A stretch of 34,498 bases of DNA. Source: Bacteroidota bacterium. GTDB taxonomy: Bacteria > Bacteroidota > Bacteroidia > Flavobacteriales_C > GCA-002722245. Both the position numbers and the translations under genes were made by a program. Below the pieces are notes generated by a model, which searched no databases, was not told where the DNA came from, and saw nothing but the letters and a program-made list of their open reading frames with translations. This document shows positions 8,249 to 15,346 of the stretch, piece by piece (within the stretch, counting starts at the first letter, position 1; every line of letters starts with the position of its first letter). Location: positions 208,003 through 242,500 of the forward strand of contig JAPLEZ010000145.1 of the NCBI GenBank assembly GCA_026390935.1. Direction: 5' to 3'.

Positions 8249-9403
8249 ATGGGCGTAAAGTTAAGAGAAAAACAGTTAAGTAGCGGACAAATATCCTTTT
8301 ATTTGGATATATATCACAATAAGGCGCGCTGGTATGAGTTTTTGGAAATTCATATCAACAAGAGCCGATTAAGCAGCGACGACAAGGAAAAAAAGCGCTT
8401 GGCTCAGGAGATCAGGAGCAGAAGAGAACACGAATTAATTGTGCAGGACAACGGACTACAAGACAGAAAGAAAAAACTAGGCTGCTTTGTTCGTTTTTTT
8501 GAAGATTACACCAAAGAAAAAAAGAACAAAGGCATTTACAATAGTGTTTTGGGGAATCTAAAAAAATATATGGGCAAACAACCCTTACCTTTTGCGAAGA
8601 TCAGTGCCGAATGGATGAAAGAATTTGAGAATCACCTTTTAGAAAGAGTGAGTAATAACAGCACCCTTCGTTATATGGAAGCAATTACCTGTGTTCTCAA
8701 CGAGGCAGTACGCAGAAAAATCATTACAAGAAATCCTTGGTATGATGTGTCCCCCAACAAAAAAATAAAGATGAAAGAAATATACAGAAATTCTTTTACC
8801 ATAGAGCAATTGCAAACGCTTTCCAATACGGTAGTAGATATTGATCCGCAAATCAAACAAGGCTATTTCTTTTCTTGTTTTACAGGACTTAGATGGAGCG
8901 ATGTAAATCCACTTCGATGGGATAATGTTATTACCAAAGAAATAGAGGGTAAAATTGAATACTTTCTTTATTTCCAGCAAGAAAAGACAGAAGGAATAGA
9001 ATACCTTCCACTATCTGAAAATGCCATTGATATTATTAAAGAAAGACAAAAGCAAGCATTGGATGAAGAACCAAGCCTTTACGTTTTTCCAAGTTTAAAG
9101 GAAAGTGAAAAAGGAGCGAAAAAAGAATCCTACCAGCGACTGGTAAGGGCATTAAAGAAGTGGGCAAAGGCTGCTAAAATTGATCCTAAGAAATTACATT
9201 TTCATAGCGGTCGGCATACCTTCGCCACCAACGTTTTAGAAAGTAGCGCCGATGGGGATTTGTACACCGTTTCAAAATTGCTCGGTCATAAAAACATCAA
9301 CGCCACACAGATTTACGCTAAGGTGCGCGACAAGCGCAAACACGCAGCGGTGAAAGCGCTCCCTAAAATTGATTTTACAAATTCTAATTTGAGAGTGGCT
9401 TAA
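8249..9403 (+). CDS. Tyrosine recombinase / site-specific integrase
   Basis: A 384-aa tyrosine recombinase with an N-terminal arm-binding region, a SAM-like core-binding domain (about residues 80-170) and a C-terminal catalytic domain. All catalytic residues are visible: Arg215 (TGLRWSD), Lys246 (QEKTEG), His319 and Arg322 (HSGRHTF), His347 (LLGHKN) and the nucleophile Tyr356 (TQIYAKV), so it is probably active. The N-terminal style (ISFYLDIYHNKARWYEFLEI) is that of integrases of Bacteroidota integrative elements. It is oriented away from tRNA-Ala, begins the accessory block that runs to about 14.1 kb, and is closed by a strong hairpin at 9429-9464. Confidence 0.93.
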   Translation: MGVKLREKQLSSGQISFYLDIYHNKARWYEFLEIHINKSRLSSDDKEKKRLAQEIRSRREHELIVQDNGLQDRKKKLGCFVRFFEDYTKEKKNKGIYNSVLGNLKKYMGKQPLPFAKISAEWMKEFENHLLERVSNNSTLRYMEAITCVLNEAVRRKIITRNPWYDVSPNKKIKMKEIYRNSFTIEQLQTLSNTVVDIDPQIKQGYFFSCFTGLRWSDVNPLRWDNVITKEIEGKIEYFLYFQQEKTEGIEYLPLSENAIDIIKERQKQALDEEPSLYVFPSLKESEKGAKKESYQRLVRALKKWAKAAKIDPKKLHFHSGRHTFATNVLESSADGDLYTVSKLLGHKNINATQIYAKVRDKRKHAAVKALPKIDFTNSNLRVA

Positions 9404-9428
9404 TCCTTTGTGTTGGCATTTTTTTTCC

Positions 9429-9464
9429 AATAAAAAGCTCAGACCTCCGTTTGAGCTTTTTATT
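9429..9464 (+). terminator. Rho-independent terminator after the integrase gene
   Basis: A 13-bp stem (9429-9441 pairing with 9452-9464; core AAAAAGCTCA/TGAGCTTTTT) with a 10-nt loop, A-rich before and T-rich after. It should work in both directions and lies 26 bp after the integrase stop. Confidence 0.85.
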
Positions 9465-9573
9465 TTGATTGTAGTAAGGCATCAATATTATTATTTCCTA
9501 AATTAAACAGTGAGATATAAAGAACATACTTAAATTAGACTAGCGATACCCGCTTTTAAAACTATTATATTTT

Positions 9574-10383
9574 ATGGCAAAGAAAACCAATACTAAAATC
9601 CCTAACAAGCACTTAGCAGTTCCAATGTTGGCAAGAAAATACATGAAGGATTGTGAAGTAGTAATGGCGGGATTCCCTGAAGGTAAGAAGATTGAATTTT
9701 TAGAGCATTTACTGGATTGTATAGCTGTTGTAGAAATATACCTTTCAGATCCAAGCAAGGAGAATTGGGATATTTACGCTAAAAAAGAAAATGCCTTTTT
9801 AAAAAATCACGGCAAGCAATTGACGCTTTATCGTCAAAAAAATATTTACCAGTATTATTGTAGTCCTATGGTGCTGGCAGAAAAAGGTATTTACACTCCA
9901 GAGCAGTGGAATTCTTTAAACCCGGAGCAGCAGCAACTTAGTAATGAGCAGTGGAAATCATTTTTTCATTTGTGCCGAAATTCACTTTACAATGAACGGG
10001 ATTATTTACTTCTGGAACAAAGTTCAGCGGATGAAAAAGAAGAAAATAAAAAAAATGAATCTTTGGAAGGAACACCTGAAAATCCCTCTAAAAAAGGAAG
10101 ATTAACACGCCAAGCCAGTGATAAGTTGACGATTTTAAGTCAGGAACAAACAGTGTTATTGATGTTTTACCTGCAACAGGAAAAGGTGTTTTTAAAAGAT
10201 GAGTATTTGACCGATATGGATGCAGGAAAAGCATTTGAGATTTTGACAGGATACAGCCAGCATACTTTAAGACAAAAATTGAGTAAATATTATCTCTATC
10301 AGAATAGGGAAAATCTAAAAGAAATCGACCATTTGTTAACCCGATTAAAAATAGCGGTAGACAAGACTTTGAAAGAAAAGTGA
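9574..10383 (+). CDS. Accessory-element protein of unknown function (269 aa)
   Basis: I do not recognise a named family. It is a hydrophilic, presumably cytoplasmic protein. There is a conserved-looking N-terminal block (residues 10-130), a charged Glu/Lys/Asn-rich linker (about 147-175, EEKEENKKNESLEG region) and a C-terminal helical domain with the phrase LTGYSQHTLRQKLSK, which resembles the C-terminal, probably DNA-binding, part of regulators found next to integrases in Bacteroidota elements (RteC-like at best). Inside the coding sequence, TTGACG and CGTCAA form a 6-6-6 inverted repeat at 9820-9837. It lies between the integrase terminator and the HTH gene and is likely part of the same element. 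Confidence 0.7.
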   Translation: MAKKTNTKIPNKHLAVPMLARKYMKDCEVVMAGFPEGKKIEFLEHLLDCIAVVEIYLSDPSKENWDIYAKKENAFLKNHGKQLTLYRQKNIYQYYCSPMVLAEKGIYTPEQWNSLNPEQQQLSNEQWKSFFHLCRNSLYNERDYLLLEQSSADEKEENKKNESLEGTPENPSKKGRLTRQASDKLTILSQEQTVLLMFYLQQEKVFLKDEYLTDMDAGKAFEILTGYSQHTLRQKLSKYYLYQNRENLKEIDHLLTRLKIAVDKTLKEK

Positions 10384-10434
10384 AACACCGAAAGTACTGC
10401 CCTGTTTCATCTTAATTCTTTCTCTACATAAGGG

Positions 10435-10453
10435 TTACATGTGGGTTCATGAA
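10435..10453 (+). repeat. 19-bp direct repeat, copy 2
   Basis: TTACATGTGGGTTCATGAA, two substitutions from copy 1 at 8159-8177; the similarity extends 5 bp further upstream with one mismatch. It contains the first in-frame ATG (10449) of the HTH ORF, which argues that this ATG is part of a regulatory or recombination element and not the translation start. Confidence 0.55.
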
Positions 10454-10511
10454 TCGAGAAAAATTCAAAACCGCATATTATCTTGCTTTCTTAACCAATA
10501 AAGAAAGCTAT

Positions 10512-10850
10512 ATGTCAGTATCATTTTTAACCAATCTAAACGAAGAAGAGTTCAAGACTTTTCTTAAATCGGCAATCTCTGAAATCATGGGCGGAACGCT
10601 CCATTTTTCCAAACCTTCTTTGCCGGATATTTTCGATATTAAACAAGCGGCGGATTTTCTCAAACTGAAAATCAACACGCTTTACGAAAAGACATCGAAG
10701 AAAATAATTCCGCATTTCAAGAAGGGAAATAAGTTGTATTTCAACCGGGCAGAACTGCAATCGTGGTTGCAGGAAGGAAGAGTGAAAACTACGGATGAAA
10801 TACAGGGAGAAGCAGTGAGTTACTCTATCGGAAAAGGATTGAAAAAGTAA
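10512..10850 (+). CDS. Excisionase-like helix-turn-helix protein
   Basis: A 112-aa small DNA-binding protein of the MerR-like/excisionase (HTH_17) type. The core is FDIKQAADFLKLKINTLYEK followed by IPHFKKGNKLYFNRAELQSW, the pattern of a winged helix with the aromatic and Lys-rich wing. Such proteins bend DNA and assist excision, or act as repressors, in integrative elements. I place the start at 10512 (MSVSFLTNLNEEEF), the usual N-terminus for this type. An ATG at 10449 would add 21 residues but lies inside the repeated element 10435-10453. The next gene starts 18 bp downstream, so a small operon is likely. Confidence 0.82.
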   Translation: MSVSFLTNLNEEEFKTFLKSAISEIMGGTLHFSKPSLPDIFDIKQAADFLKLKINTLYEKTSKKIIPHFKKGNKLYFNRAELQSWLQEGRVKTTDEIQGEAVSYSIGKGLKK

Positions 10851-10867
10851 AAACAAAAACTCAATTT

Positions 10868-11257
10868 ATGGAAACTACCTATTTAAAAACATCCGCTCTT
10901 TTTCTGCATGAAATTCTTTATTATACGATTTCAAAAGGATTGAACAACAAAATTCTATCCAAGAAAGATGAAATCTATGTGATAGAAATATCTTATACAG
11001 AAGAGCAAAAACCAATTATTGTTGAACTTTATGTAATGATTGAAAAATTGAGGGTTTTCTTTTTGACTTTTACCCTGAGCTCTGCGCTTTACTTAAGTGA
11101 ATTAGAAAGGCTGAAAGAAAAAGAGTGCTATTTAAAAAGAAACGCCGCTATGCAAAGAGACAATCCTTATAGACGAGGGTCTTTTTTGCGGAGTATTAAA
11201 AACGAAAATTCAAATCAAGACTTCAATCAACCGTCAGATCAAGCTCTAGGAATATAG
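10868..11257 (+). CDS. Hypothetical accessory protein (129 aa)
   Basis: No family is recognised. The middle has a long hydrophobic run (VMIEKLRVFFLTFTLSSALYLSEL, about residues 56-79) that may be a membrane segment or a buried helix. It is followed by a strongly basic stretch (KEKECYLKRNAAMQRDNPYRR) and an Asn/Gln-rich tail. It starts 18 bp after the HTH gene and ends 28 bp before the next gene, so it is probably co-transcribed. Codon usage and AT-richness resemble the neighbouring accessory genes. Confidence 0.6.
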   Translation: METTYLKTSALFLHEILYYTISKGLNNKILSKKDEIYVIEISYTEEQKPIIVELYVMIEKLRVFFLTFTLSSALYLSELERLKEKECYLKRNAAMQRDNPYRRGSFLRSIKNENSNQDFNQPSDQALGI

Positions 11258-11284
11258 AACAGTCAACCATTAAATTCAACAGTT

Positions 11285-11674
11285 ATGACAGAAGAAAATC
11301 AAACGGGAAATAATCAAACCCTAAATAATCAAACAGATAATAATTCCCCTGCGGTAAAAACCAGCACGGAGAACAAGGATAATAATGAAATGCCTAAATG
11401 GGTGAAAGACTTCCTTCCTCCTATTCTTAGTGCTTTGGGAAGTATGGGCGGAAGTTATATGATATGGATAAAACCACTTCAGGAAAAATTAGAATCATTA
11501 GAAAAAAAGGTGAAAGAAGTACTCGATCAAATAGAGGAATTGCAGGAAGAAAACAACCAATTAAAAAAGCTGATGGGGTCGAATTCTCAAAAGCAGAATG
11601 ATTTTGGCGCGACTAATTATTTACCTGTGAAAACATTCGCTCCGCAAAGATCAACTTATCGGGGGAACTTTTAA
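11285..11674 (+). CDS. Small coiled-coil protein with a short hydrophobic segment
   Basis: 129 aa, family unknown. It has an Asn/Gln/Thr-rich disordered N-terminus (residues 1-36), a hydrophobic stretch FLPPILSALGSMGGSYMIWI (about residues 43-62) that may be a single membrane helix, a clear coiled coil (residues 63-96, LQEKLESLEKKVKEVLDQI and on) and a flexible tail. The layout suggests a membrane-tethered or oligomeric accessory protein. Three phased CGTCAA motifs follow its stop codon. Confidence 0.62.
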   Translation: MTEENQTGNNQTLNNQTDNNSPAVKTSTENKDNNEMPKWVKDFLPPILSALGSMGGSYMIWIKPLQEKLESLEKKVKEVLDQIEELQEENNQLKKLMGSNSQKQNDFGATNYLPVKTFAPQRSTYRGNF

Positions 11675-11676
11675 AA

Positions 11677-11707
11677 CGTCAATTGAAACGTCAACTCAAA
11701 CCGTCAA
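11677..11707 (+). repeat. Three iteron-like CGTCAA direct repeats
   Basis: CGTCAA at 11677, 11689 and 11702, each in an AA(A/C)CGTCAA context, spaced 12 and 13 bp, in the gap between two accessory genes. Further copies cluster at 12202, 12226, 12234 and 12256 (plus strand) and 12279 and 12404 (minus strand) inside a downstream gene. This may be an iteron-type protein-binding site; the function is unproven. Confidence 0.4.
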
Positions 11708-11722
11708 TAAAAAATAAAAGCT

Positions 11723-11995
11723 ATGATTGATTTTAATGAAAAAGGCTTTGAAAAGGAAAGCTACGCTATTCCTGCTGATATTATACCGGAAATTGCACAG
11801 ATTATTTTGCAAACTGGTTTACCTCATGAGATTATTGGTGTGAAAGAAAATTGCCGACAGGTTATAATTGAGATCGCGTATAAAAGCAACTTCAAATTCC
11901 ATTCTCAGGCCATTGATAATATTAGCGATTTACTCAAGGACTATCACGAGTTGAGAAGCGAAGAGGGTAATAATATCAATTGGCGCGGTGAATAA
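11723..11995 (+). CDS. Hypothetical accessory protein (90 aa)
   Basis: Small acidic protein with no recognised family. The predicted fold mixes strands (GVKENCRQVIIEIAYKSNFK) and helices (AIDNISDLLKDYHELRSE). It is soluble, with no signal peptide. It sits between the coiled-coil gene and the zinc-finger gene in the accessory block, in the same direction and with short spacers, which supports a real gene in an operon. Confidence 0.55.
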   Translation: MIDFNEKGFEKESYAIPADIIPEIAQIILQTGLPHEIIGVKENCRQVIIEIAYKSNFKFHSQAIDNISDLLKDYHELRSEEGNNINWRGE

Positions 11996-12058
11996 AAGTT
12001 GACCGTCATTAATTGATCGTAAAACCATAATGAAGAAACACAAATCAAAAAAAATACT

Positions 12059-12901
12059 ATGATACATCAATGTATATATTGTCATAGTGAATTTACTGCT
12101 TATAGAAAGGATAAGCGCTATTGCTGTAATAGTTGCAAGCAGATGGCATTTATAAAACGTAAGGAAGGTTTTTCTGATTTTGTTGTTTCAAAACATCAAA
12201 ACGTCAATAGTCAGAAAGGTCAAAACGTCAATCCGTCAATAGAAAAGAAAGAAACCGTCAATCAAAACGTAAAAAAACTTGACGTTTCGACTTCCCATTT
12301 TACGCCTTTACCAAAAAAAAATGTTCCAGTGGTATGTCATTGGGTAGAACATCTTCATTGGCAAGTATACATCAATGGGAATCATGATAATTTTAGAAAA
12401 CTGTTGACGTATTTCGGAGAAAAGGCAAGTCAGGTGCAATGGATCAGTGTTCGTTACCGCTGTTTACTGGAGTGTGTTTTAAATATTTCTGAGATGAAAA
12501 CTATTCAATGGAATGATGTAGCGGAACTTACTAACGGATTTACCTTTTTGATTGAATCTACGTGGTACAAAGAACTTCCTGATAATTATCCATACACCAA
12601 AAAGATCGTTGAATTAAGAGATAATCTAAAATCCTTTTGTTTGAATAGTTATGGGGAGGGAGAAAATTCCGTTCAATTGAGATTGCAATTTGAAACAAAA
12701 CAACTATTAATGCTTCAGCGCTGTGAGTTGTCGGTATTTCAAAAAATGACTTTTAATCAATTCCAGCAAGAGATAGATGCTGAGAAGGAGATACAAATAA
12801 AGAAAGTACAAGAAGAAAAAGCAAGGCAAAAAAAAACAGAAAAAGATAAAATAAGGGATGCAAGATGGCAAGAAATAAAACGTAAAATGAAGGAAATTTA
12901 A
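12059..12901 (+). CDS. Zinc-finger protein with charged coiled-coil tail, accessory element
   Basis: 280 aa. The N-terminus is a short zinc-ribbon-like finger, CIYCHSEF then RYCCNSCKQMAF (Cys5, Cys8, Cys22/23, Cys26), common in small DNA-binding proteins of mobile elements. An Asn/Val/Lys-rich spacer (residues 40-75) repeats the tripeptide QNV and is encoded by the CGTCAA-rich stretch. A central domain of about 120 residues (VCHWVEHLHWQVYING onward) is unrecognised. The C-terminus is a long charged helix (EIDAEKEIQIKKVQEEKARQ and on). I infer a DNA-binding role, possibly in replication or transfer of the element, without firm family support. Confidence 0.62.
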   Translation: MIHQCIYCHSEFTAYRKDKRYCCNSCKQMAFIKRKEGFSDFVVSKHQNVNSQKGQNVNPSIEKKETVNQNVKKLDVSTSHFTPLPKKNVPVVCHWVEHLHWQVYINGNHDNFRKLLTYFGEKASQVQWISVRYRCLLECVLNISEMKTIQWNDVAELTNGFTFLIESTWYKELPDNYPYTKKIVELRDNLKSFCLNSYGEGENSVQLRLQFETKQLLMLQRCELSVFQKMTFNQFQQEIDAEKEIQIKKVQEEKARQKKTEKDKIRDARWQEIKRKMKEI

Positions 12902-12992
12902 AACATACTCCGAAAGTTATTTCTGATCGGACGATGCGATAGTGATGTACTTTAATATTGTGGTCTTTTCACCCCAAAACTGTACATTTAAG

Positions 12993-13000
12993 TACTTTTG
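12993..13000 (+). promoter_or_regulatory. -7 box for the DUF1016 gene (TACTTTTG)
   Basis: Fits TAnnTTTG, 16 bp before the ATG at 13017. No well-placed -33 TTG is seen. Confidence 0.45.
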
Positions 13001-13016
13001 TTAAACATCAAATAAT

Positions 13017-14069
13017 ATGGGAAAACTCAAAAAAATAAATTCTGAAGAACTGCTTTTTAATGATATTACTAAGCTCATTGAAGAAAGTAAAAAATATGTA
13101 GCGCACACGGTAAACGCTACGCTTACCATATTATACTGGAAAATCGGAAAAAGAATTAATAGAGATTTGTTAAAGAATAAACGAGCTAATTATGGCGCTC
13201 AAATTGTCGCGACGCCGTCGCGACAATTGACAGAAAAATATGGGAGTGGATTTGGAGAGAAAAGTATTCGGCGAATGATTCAATTTTCCGAGGTTTTTCC
13301 GGATGAAAAGATTGTCGCGTCGGCAACGCGACAATTGAGCTGGTCTCATTTTATAGAATTAATACCTTTGAAACAACCTTTGAAACAACCTTTGAAACGC
13401 GCGTTTTATGCAGAAATGTGTCGTATAGAAAGATGGAGTATAAAAACGCTGCGTAAAAAAATAGATGGTATGCTTTATGAGCGTACCGCCATAAGTAAAA
13501 AGCCAAAGCAACTGATAAAACAAGAAATAAAACAATTACGAGATGAAGATAAACTCACTCCCGACTTGGTTTTCAGAGATCCTTATTTCCTTGATTTTTT
13601 AGGCTTAAAAAATACGTTTAGCGAAAAGAACCTTGAAGATGCTATTCTGCGGGAGTTAGAGAGTTTTATACTGGAACTTGGACAAGGTTTTTCTTTTATC
13701 GAACGACAAAAAAGAATGGTGATTGATGGGGAGGATTTTAGATTGGATTTATTGTTTTATCACCGAAAGTTGAAACGTCTTGTGGCCATAGAATTGAAAT
13801 TAGGAAAGTTTAAAGTTGGTTATAAATCACAAATGGAACTGTATCTCCGATGGCTGGAAAAGAACGAAATGCAAGCAGGAGAAGAAACGCCTATTGGATT
13901 AATTCTATGCGCAGAGGGGAGCAAAGAGCAAATAGAGTTATTACAATTAAATAAATCAGGAATTAAAGTAGCAGAATACTTGACTGATCTGCCAAGTAAA
14001 CAATTATTACAAGAAAAATTACATCACGCAGTAGAAATATCAAAAAAGCATATTGAAAACAACGAGTAA
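13017..14069 (+). CDS. yhcG: DUF1016 / YhcG-family PDDEXK nuclease-domain protein
   Basis: A 350-aa homologue of E. coli YhcG: an N-terminal helical DUF1016_N domain (about residues 10-165, with NATLTILYWKIGKRI, SWSHFIEL and MLYERTAISKKP) and a C-terminal PDDEXK nuclease-like domain (about 180-340). The putative active-site residues are Asp244 (FRLDLLFYHR), Glu259 and Lys261 (AIELKLG), all present. The family is found scattered in defence, plasmid and restriction-system islands; its biological role is unsettled. Unusual features: two DNA palindromes with identical outer arms encode IVATPSRQL (63-71) and IVASATRQL (99-107), and a 12-bp tandem repeat gives PLKQPLKQPLKR where relatives usually have a single PLKR-like unit. 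It has its own promoter box and is the last plus-strand gene of the accessory block. Confidence 0.9.
   Translation: MGKLKKINSEELLFNDITKLIEESKKYVAHTVNATLTILYWKIGKRINRDLLKNKRANYGAQIVATPSRQLTEKYGSGFGEKSIRRMIQFSEVFPDEKIVASATRQLSWSHFIELIPLKQPLKQPLKRAFYAEMCRIERWSIKTLRKKIDGMLYERTAISKKPKQLIKQEIKQLRDEDKLTPDLVFRDPYFLDFLGLKNTFSEKNLEDAILRELESFILELGQGFSFIERQKRMVIDGEDFRLDLLFYHRKLKRLVAIELKLGKFKVGYKSQMELYLRWLEKNEMQAGEETPIGLILCAEGSKEQIELLQLNKSGIKVAEYLTDLPSKQLLQEKLHHAVEISKKHIENNE
13202..13228. repeat. 27-bp perfect palindrome inside the DUF1016 gene
   Basis: Arms of 13 bp (13202-13214 and 13216-13228, outer sequence AATTGTCGCG) around a single C. The reading frame is kept and encodes IVATPSRQL. The outer arms are shared with the repeat at 13311-13335. 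Confidence 0.9.
13311..13335. repeat. Second palindrome with the same arms inside the DUF1016 gene
   Basis: 10-bp arms ATTGTCGCGT (13311-13320) and ACGCGACAAT (13326-13335) around a 5-nt spacer. The outer 9 bp on the left and 12 bp on the right are identical to those of the first palindrome, with the same total length; only the central 7 bp differ. The centre-to-centre distance is 108 bp. Confidence 0.88.
13365..13398 (+). repeat. 12-bp tandem repeat (CCTTTGAAACAA, 2.8 copies)
   Basis: Copies at 13365-13376, 13377-13388 and a partial copy at 13389-13398, encoding PLKQ-PLKQ-PLK(R). In-frame slippage expansion inside the DUF1016 gene. Confidence 0.85.
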
Positions 14070-14134
14070 AATAAAACGATTCCATCGCATCTTTTGAGCG
14101 TGGGATATTTTTCTCTTTAATTAAGTCTGTTTCC

Positions 14135-14159
14135 ATAATCCATTCTCAATATGGATTAT
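14135..14159 (-). terminator. Hairpin at the end of the small membrane-protein pair
   Basis: Perfect 9-bp inverted repeat ATAATCCAT/ATGGATTAT with a 7-nt loop, overlapping the stop codon of the 29-residue ORF. It lies between the convergent DUF1016 gene and the small minus-strand genes, so it may end transcription from either side. No long T-run follows. Confidence 0.45.
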
Positions 14160-14245
14160 ACCATTGCAATAATTCCAAGTAAAACAAGATACGCACTTAC
14201 AATAATGCTATCTACCACCTTGTTTTTGTATGTTTCAAAGTCCAT
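14156..14245 (-). CDS. 29-residue single-span membrane peptide
   Basis: Too short for routine gene calling. The ORF is MDFETYKNKVVDSIIVSAYL followed by VLLGIIAMV: a short polar head and one hydrophobic helix of about 18 residues. Its ATG lies inside the last codons of the upstream 64-residue gene (11-nt overlap, different frame), a layout that favours translational coupling. It could be a real small membrane protein or a chance ORF. The clean amphipathic-head-plus-helix pattern and the hairpin right at its stop favour the former. Confidence 0.45.
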   Translation of the reverse strand: MDFETYKNKVVDSIIVSAYLVLLGIIAMV

Positions 14246-14429
14246 CTTTTCTATCGAATATTTGCAGTGAAAAAACAGCCGCAATAAACCACACCATTGT
14301 TCCTGTTGCCCTCACCCAAAAAGGAGGTTTCTTGTTTTCCAATTTCGCCATATAATACCAAGTACGGCGCATTTTACCTAAAGCAACAATTATCATGGCG
14401 AAAGTGAAGAAATATAATAATAGTATCAT
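14235..14429 (-). CDS. Small two-span membrane protein (64 aa)
   Basis: Family not recognised. Two hydrophobic segments (residues 2-17, ILLLYFFTFAMIIVAL, and about 43-56, TGTMVWFIAAVFSL) flank a basic cytoplasmic loop (KMRRTWYYMAKLENKKPPFW). It is last in line behind the copper operon but separated from it by a hairpin at 14445-14470, so it may be read independently or by read-through. It overlaps a 29-residue membrane ORF at its 3' end. Confidence 0.6.
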   Translation of the reverse strand: MILLLYFFTFAMIIVALGKMRRTWYYMAKLENKKPPFWVRATGTMVWFIAAVFSLQIFDRKDGL

Positions 14430-14444
14430 AAGATTAATTTTAAT

Positions 14445-14470
14445 AAGGGAACGGAAATTTCCGCTCCCTT
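14445..14470 (-). terminator. Terminator hairpin after the copper operon
   Basis: 13-bp arms (14445-14457 and 14458-14470; AAGGGAACGGAAA against TTTCCGCTCCCTT) with one non-Watson-Crick position that is a wobble on one strand. It begins 13 bp after the stop of the last copper-operon gene. The sequence beyond is AT-rich without a long T-run. Confidence 0.65.
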
Positions 14471-14483
14471 GATGATTGATTAA

Positions 14484-15326
14484 CTACTCAATAATTACCT
14501 TAGAAGTAAAACTTGCCTCTTTTGTATTTACGCGCACAAAGTAAATCCCAGATCCTTGTTTTATTTCCAAAGAAAGACAAGCCGTGCCTTTATTTACAAA
14601 AACATTTTGAAGTTGCTTACCTGTGTAGTCGCTAACTACAATGTTTTCCACATCTCCTTTTACTGAACTTAAATCCAAAAATACTTTGCCATCAGCCGAT
14701 GGATTAGGGTATATTTTGAAAGAAGCCTTGCTTATTTCACTTACCCCTACAGATTCTTTTGAATACACTGTCAGTTTTTTAGTGTACGCATAATCTCCTG
14801 TGCTTTGTCCGTTGGCATTTGCTGCAACAAAGGCGGCATATAAAGTAACCGTATCGTTCAAATTATTTGCGTCAGGAGCAGTCCAGTCAAAAGTCCATGA
14901 ATTGGAGTTGTTGGTAGCGGAAATACTCGCCGGTTTATGGGTAGCGTACATATTCGGTCCTTCCCATGAGCCAACCACCTGAGCGCGATTTTGAGTTCCT
15001 GCCGCAAGAGTTCCAACGGAAGACGAATCATGTTGCCCCCAAGCCATCACCTGAAAACCAAAAGCGGTAATGTTTGCTTGTGAAATAGTAGCCGTAATTT
15101 GATAAGTCTGACCACCTTCAAATCCACCTTGAGGAATATTTGAAGTTAACTCAATCGTAGCTGGCCCCTGATCAATGCCGTGAGATGCATGACAGCCGGA
15201 CATTCCGCAGGTCATTTGCTTAGGGGCGCCTGTATGGTCGGGATAACCGTAATCTGTAAAAGATAAAAAAGGAAGACTCAAGCCGATAATCAAGAGTGAG
15301 CCAACAACTATATTTTTTGTTTTCAT
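14484..15326 (-). CDS. Choice-of-anchor V domain protein with T9SS sorting domain
   Basis: A secreted 280-aa protein. It has a signal peptide (residues 1-23), then YPDHTGAPKQMTCGMSGCHAS, typical of 'choice-of-anchor V' proteins, with a Cys40-x4-Cys45-His46 motif that may bind heme or metal. A Reeler-like beta domain follows (about 55-195; GGQTYQITATISQ, FGFQVMAWG, WTFDWTAPDAN, VTLYAAFVAANANG). The C-terminus is a T9SS type A domain (FKIYPNPSADG ... DYTGKQLQNV ... GIYFVRVNT). Family members occur beside cytochromes and metal-binding proteins in Bacteroidota. It is the last gene of the MbnP/MbnH operon, 20 bp after an MbnP gene, which suggests a surface-exposed redox or metal role. Confidence 0.85.
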   Translation of the reverse strand: MKTKNIVVGSLLIIGLSLPFLSFTDYGYPDHTGAPKQMTCGMSGCHASHGIDQGPATIELTSNIPQGGFEGGQTYQITATISQANITAFGFQVMAWGQHDSSSVGTLAAGTQNRAQVVGSWEGPNMYATHKPASISATNNSNSWTFDWTAPDANNLNDTVTLYAAFVAANANGQSTGDYAYTKKLTVYSKESVGVSEISKASFKIYPNPSADGKVFLDLSSVKGDVENIVVSDYTGKQLQNVFVNKGTACLSLEIKQGSGIYFVRVNTKEASFTSKVIIE

Positions 15327-15346
15327 TTTATGTTTGTTAAATGTGA

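Noticed and set aside
14070-14230. attR copy of the tRNA-Ala 3' end at the right border of the accessory block
   Set aside because: No run of more than a few bases matching the tRNA 3' end was found by eye; only a simple 9-bp hairpin is present.
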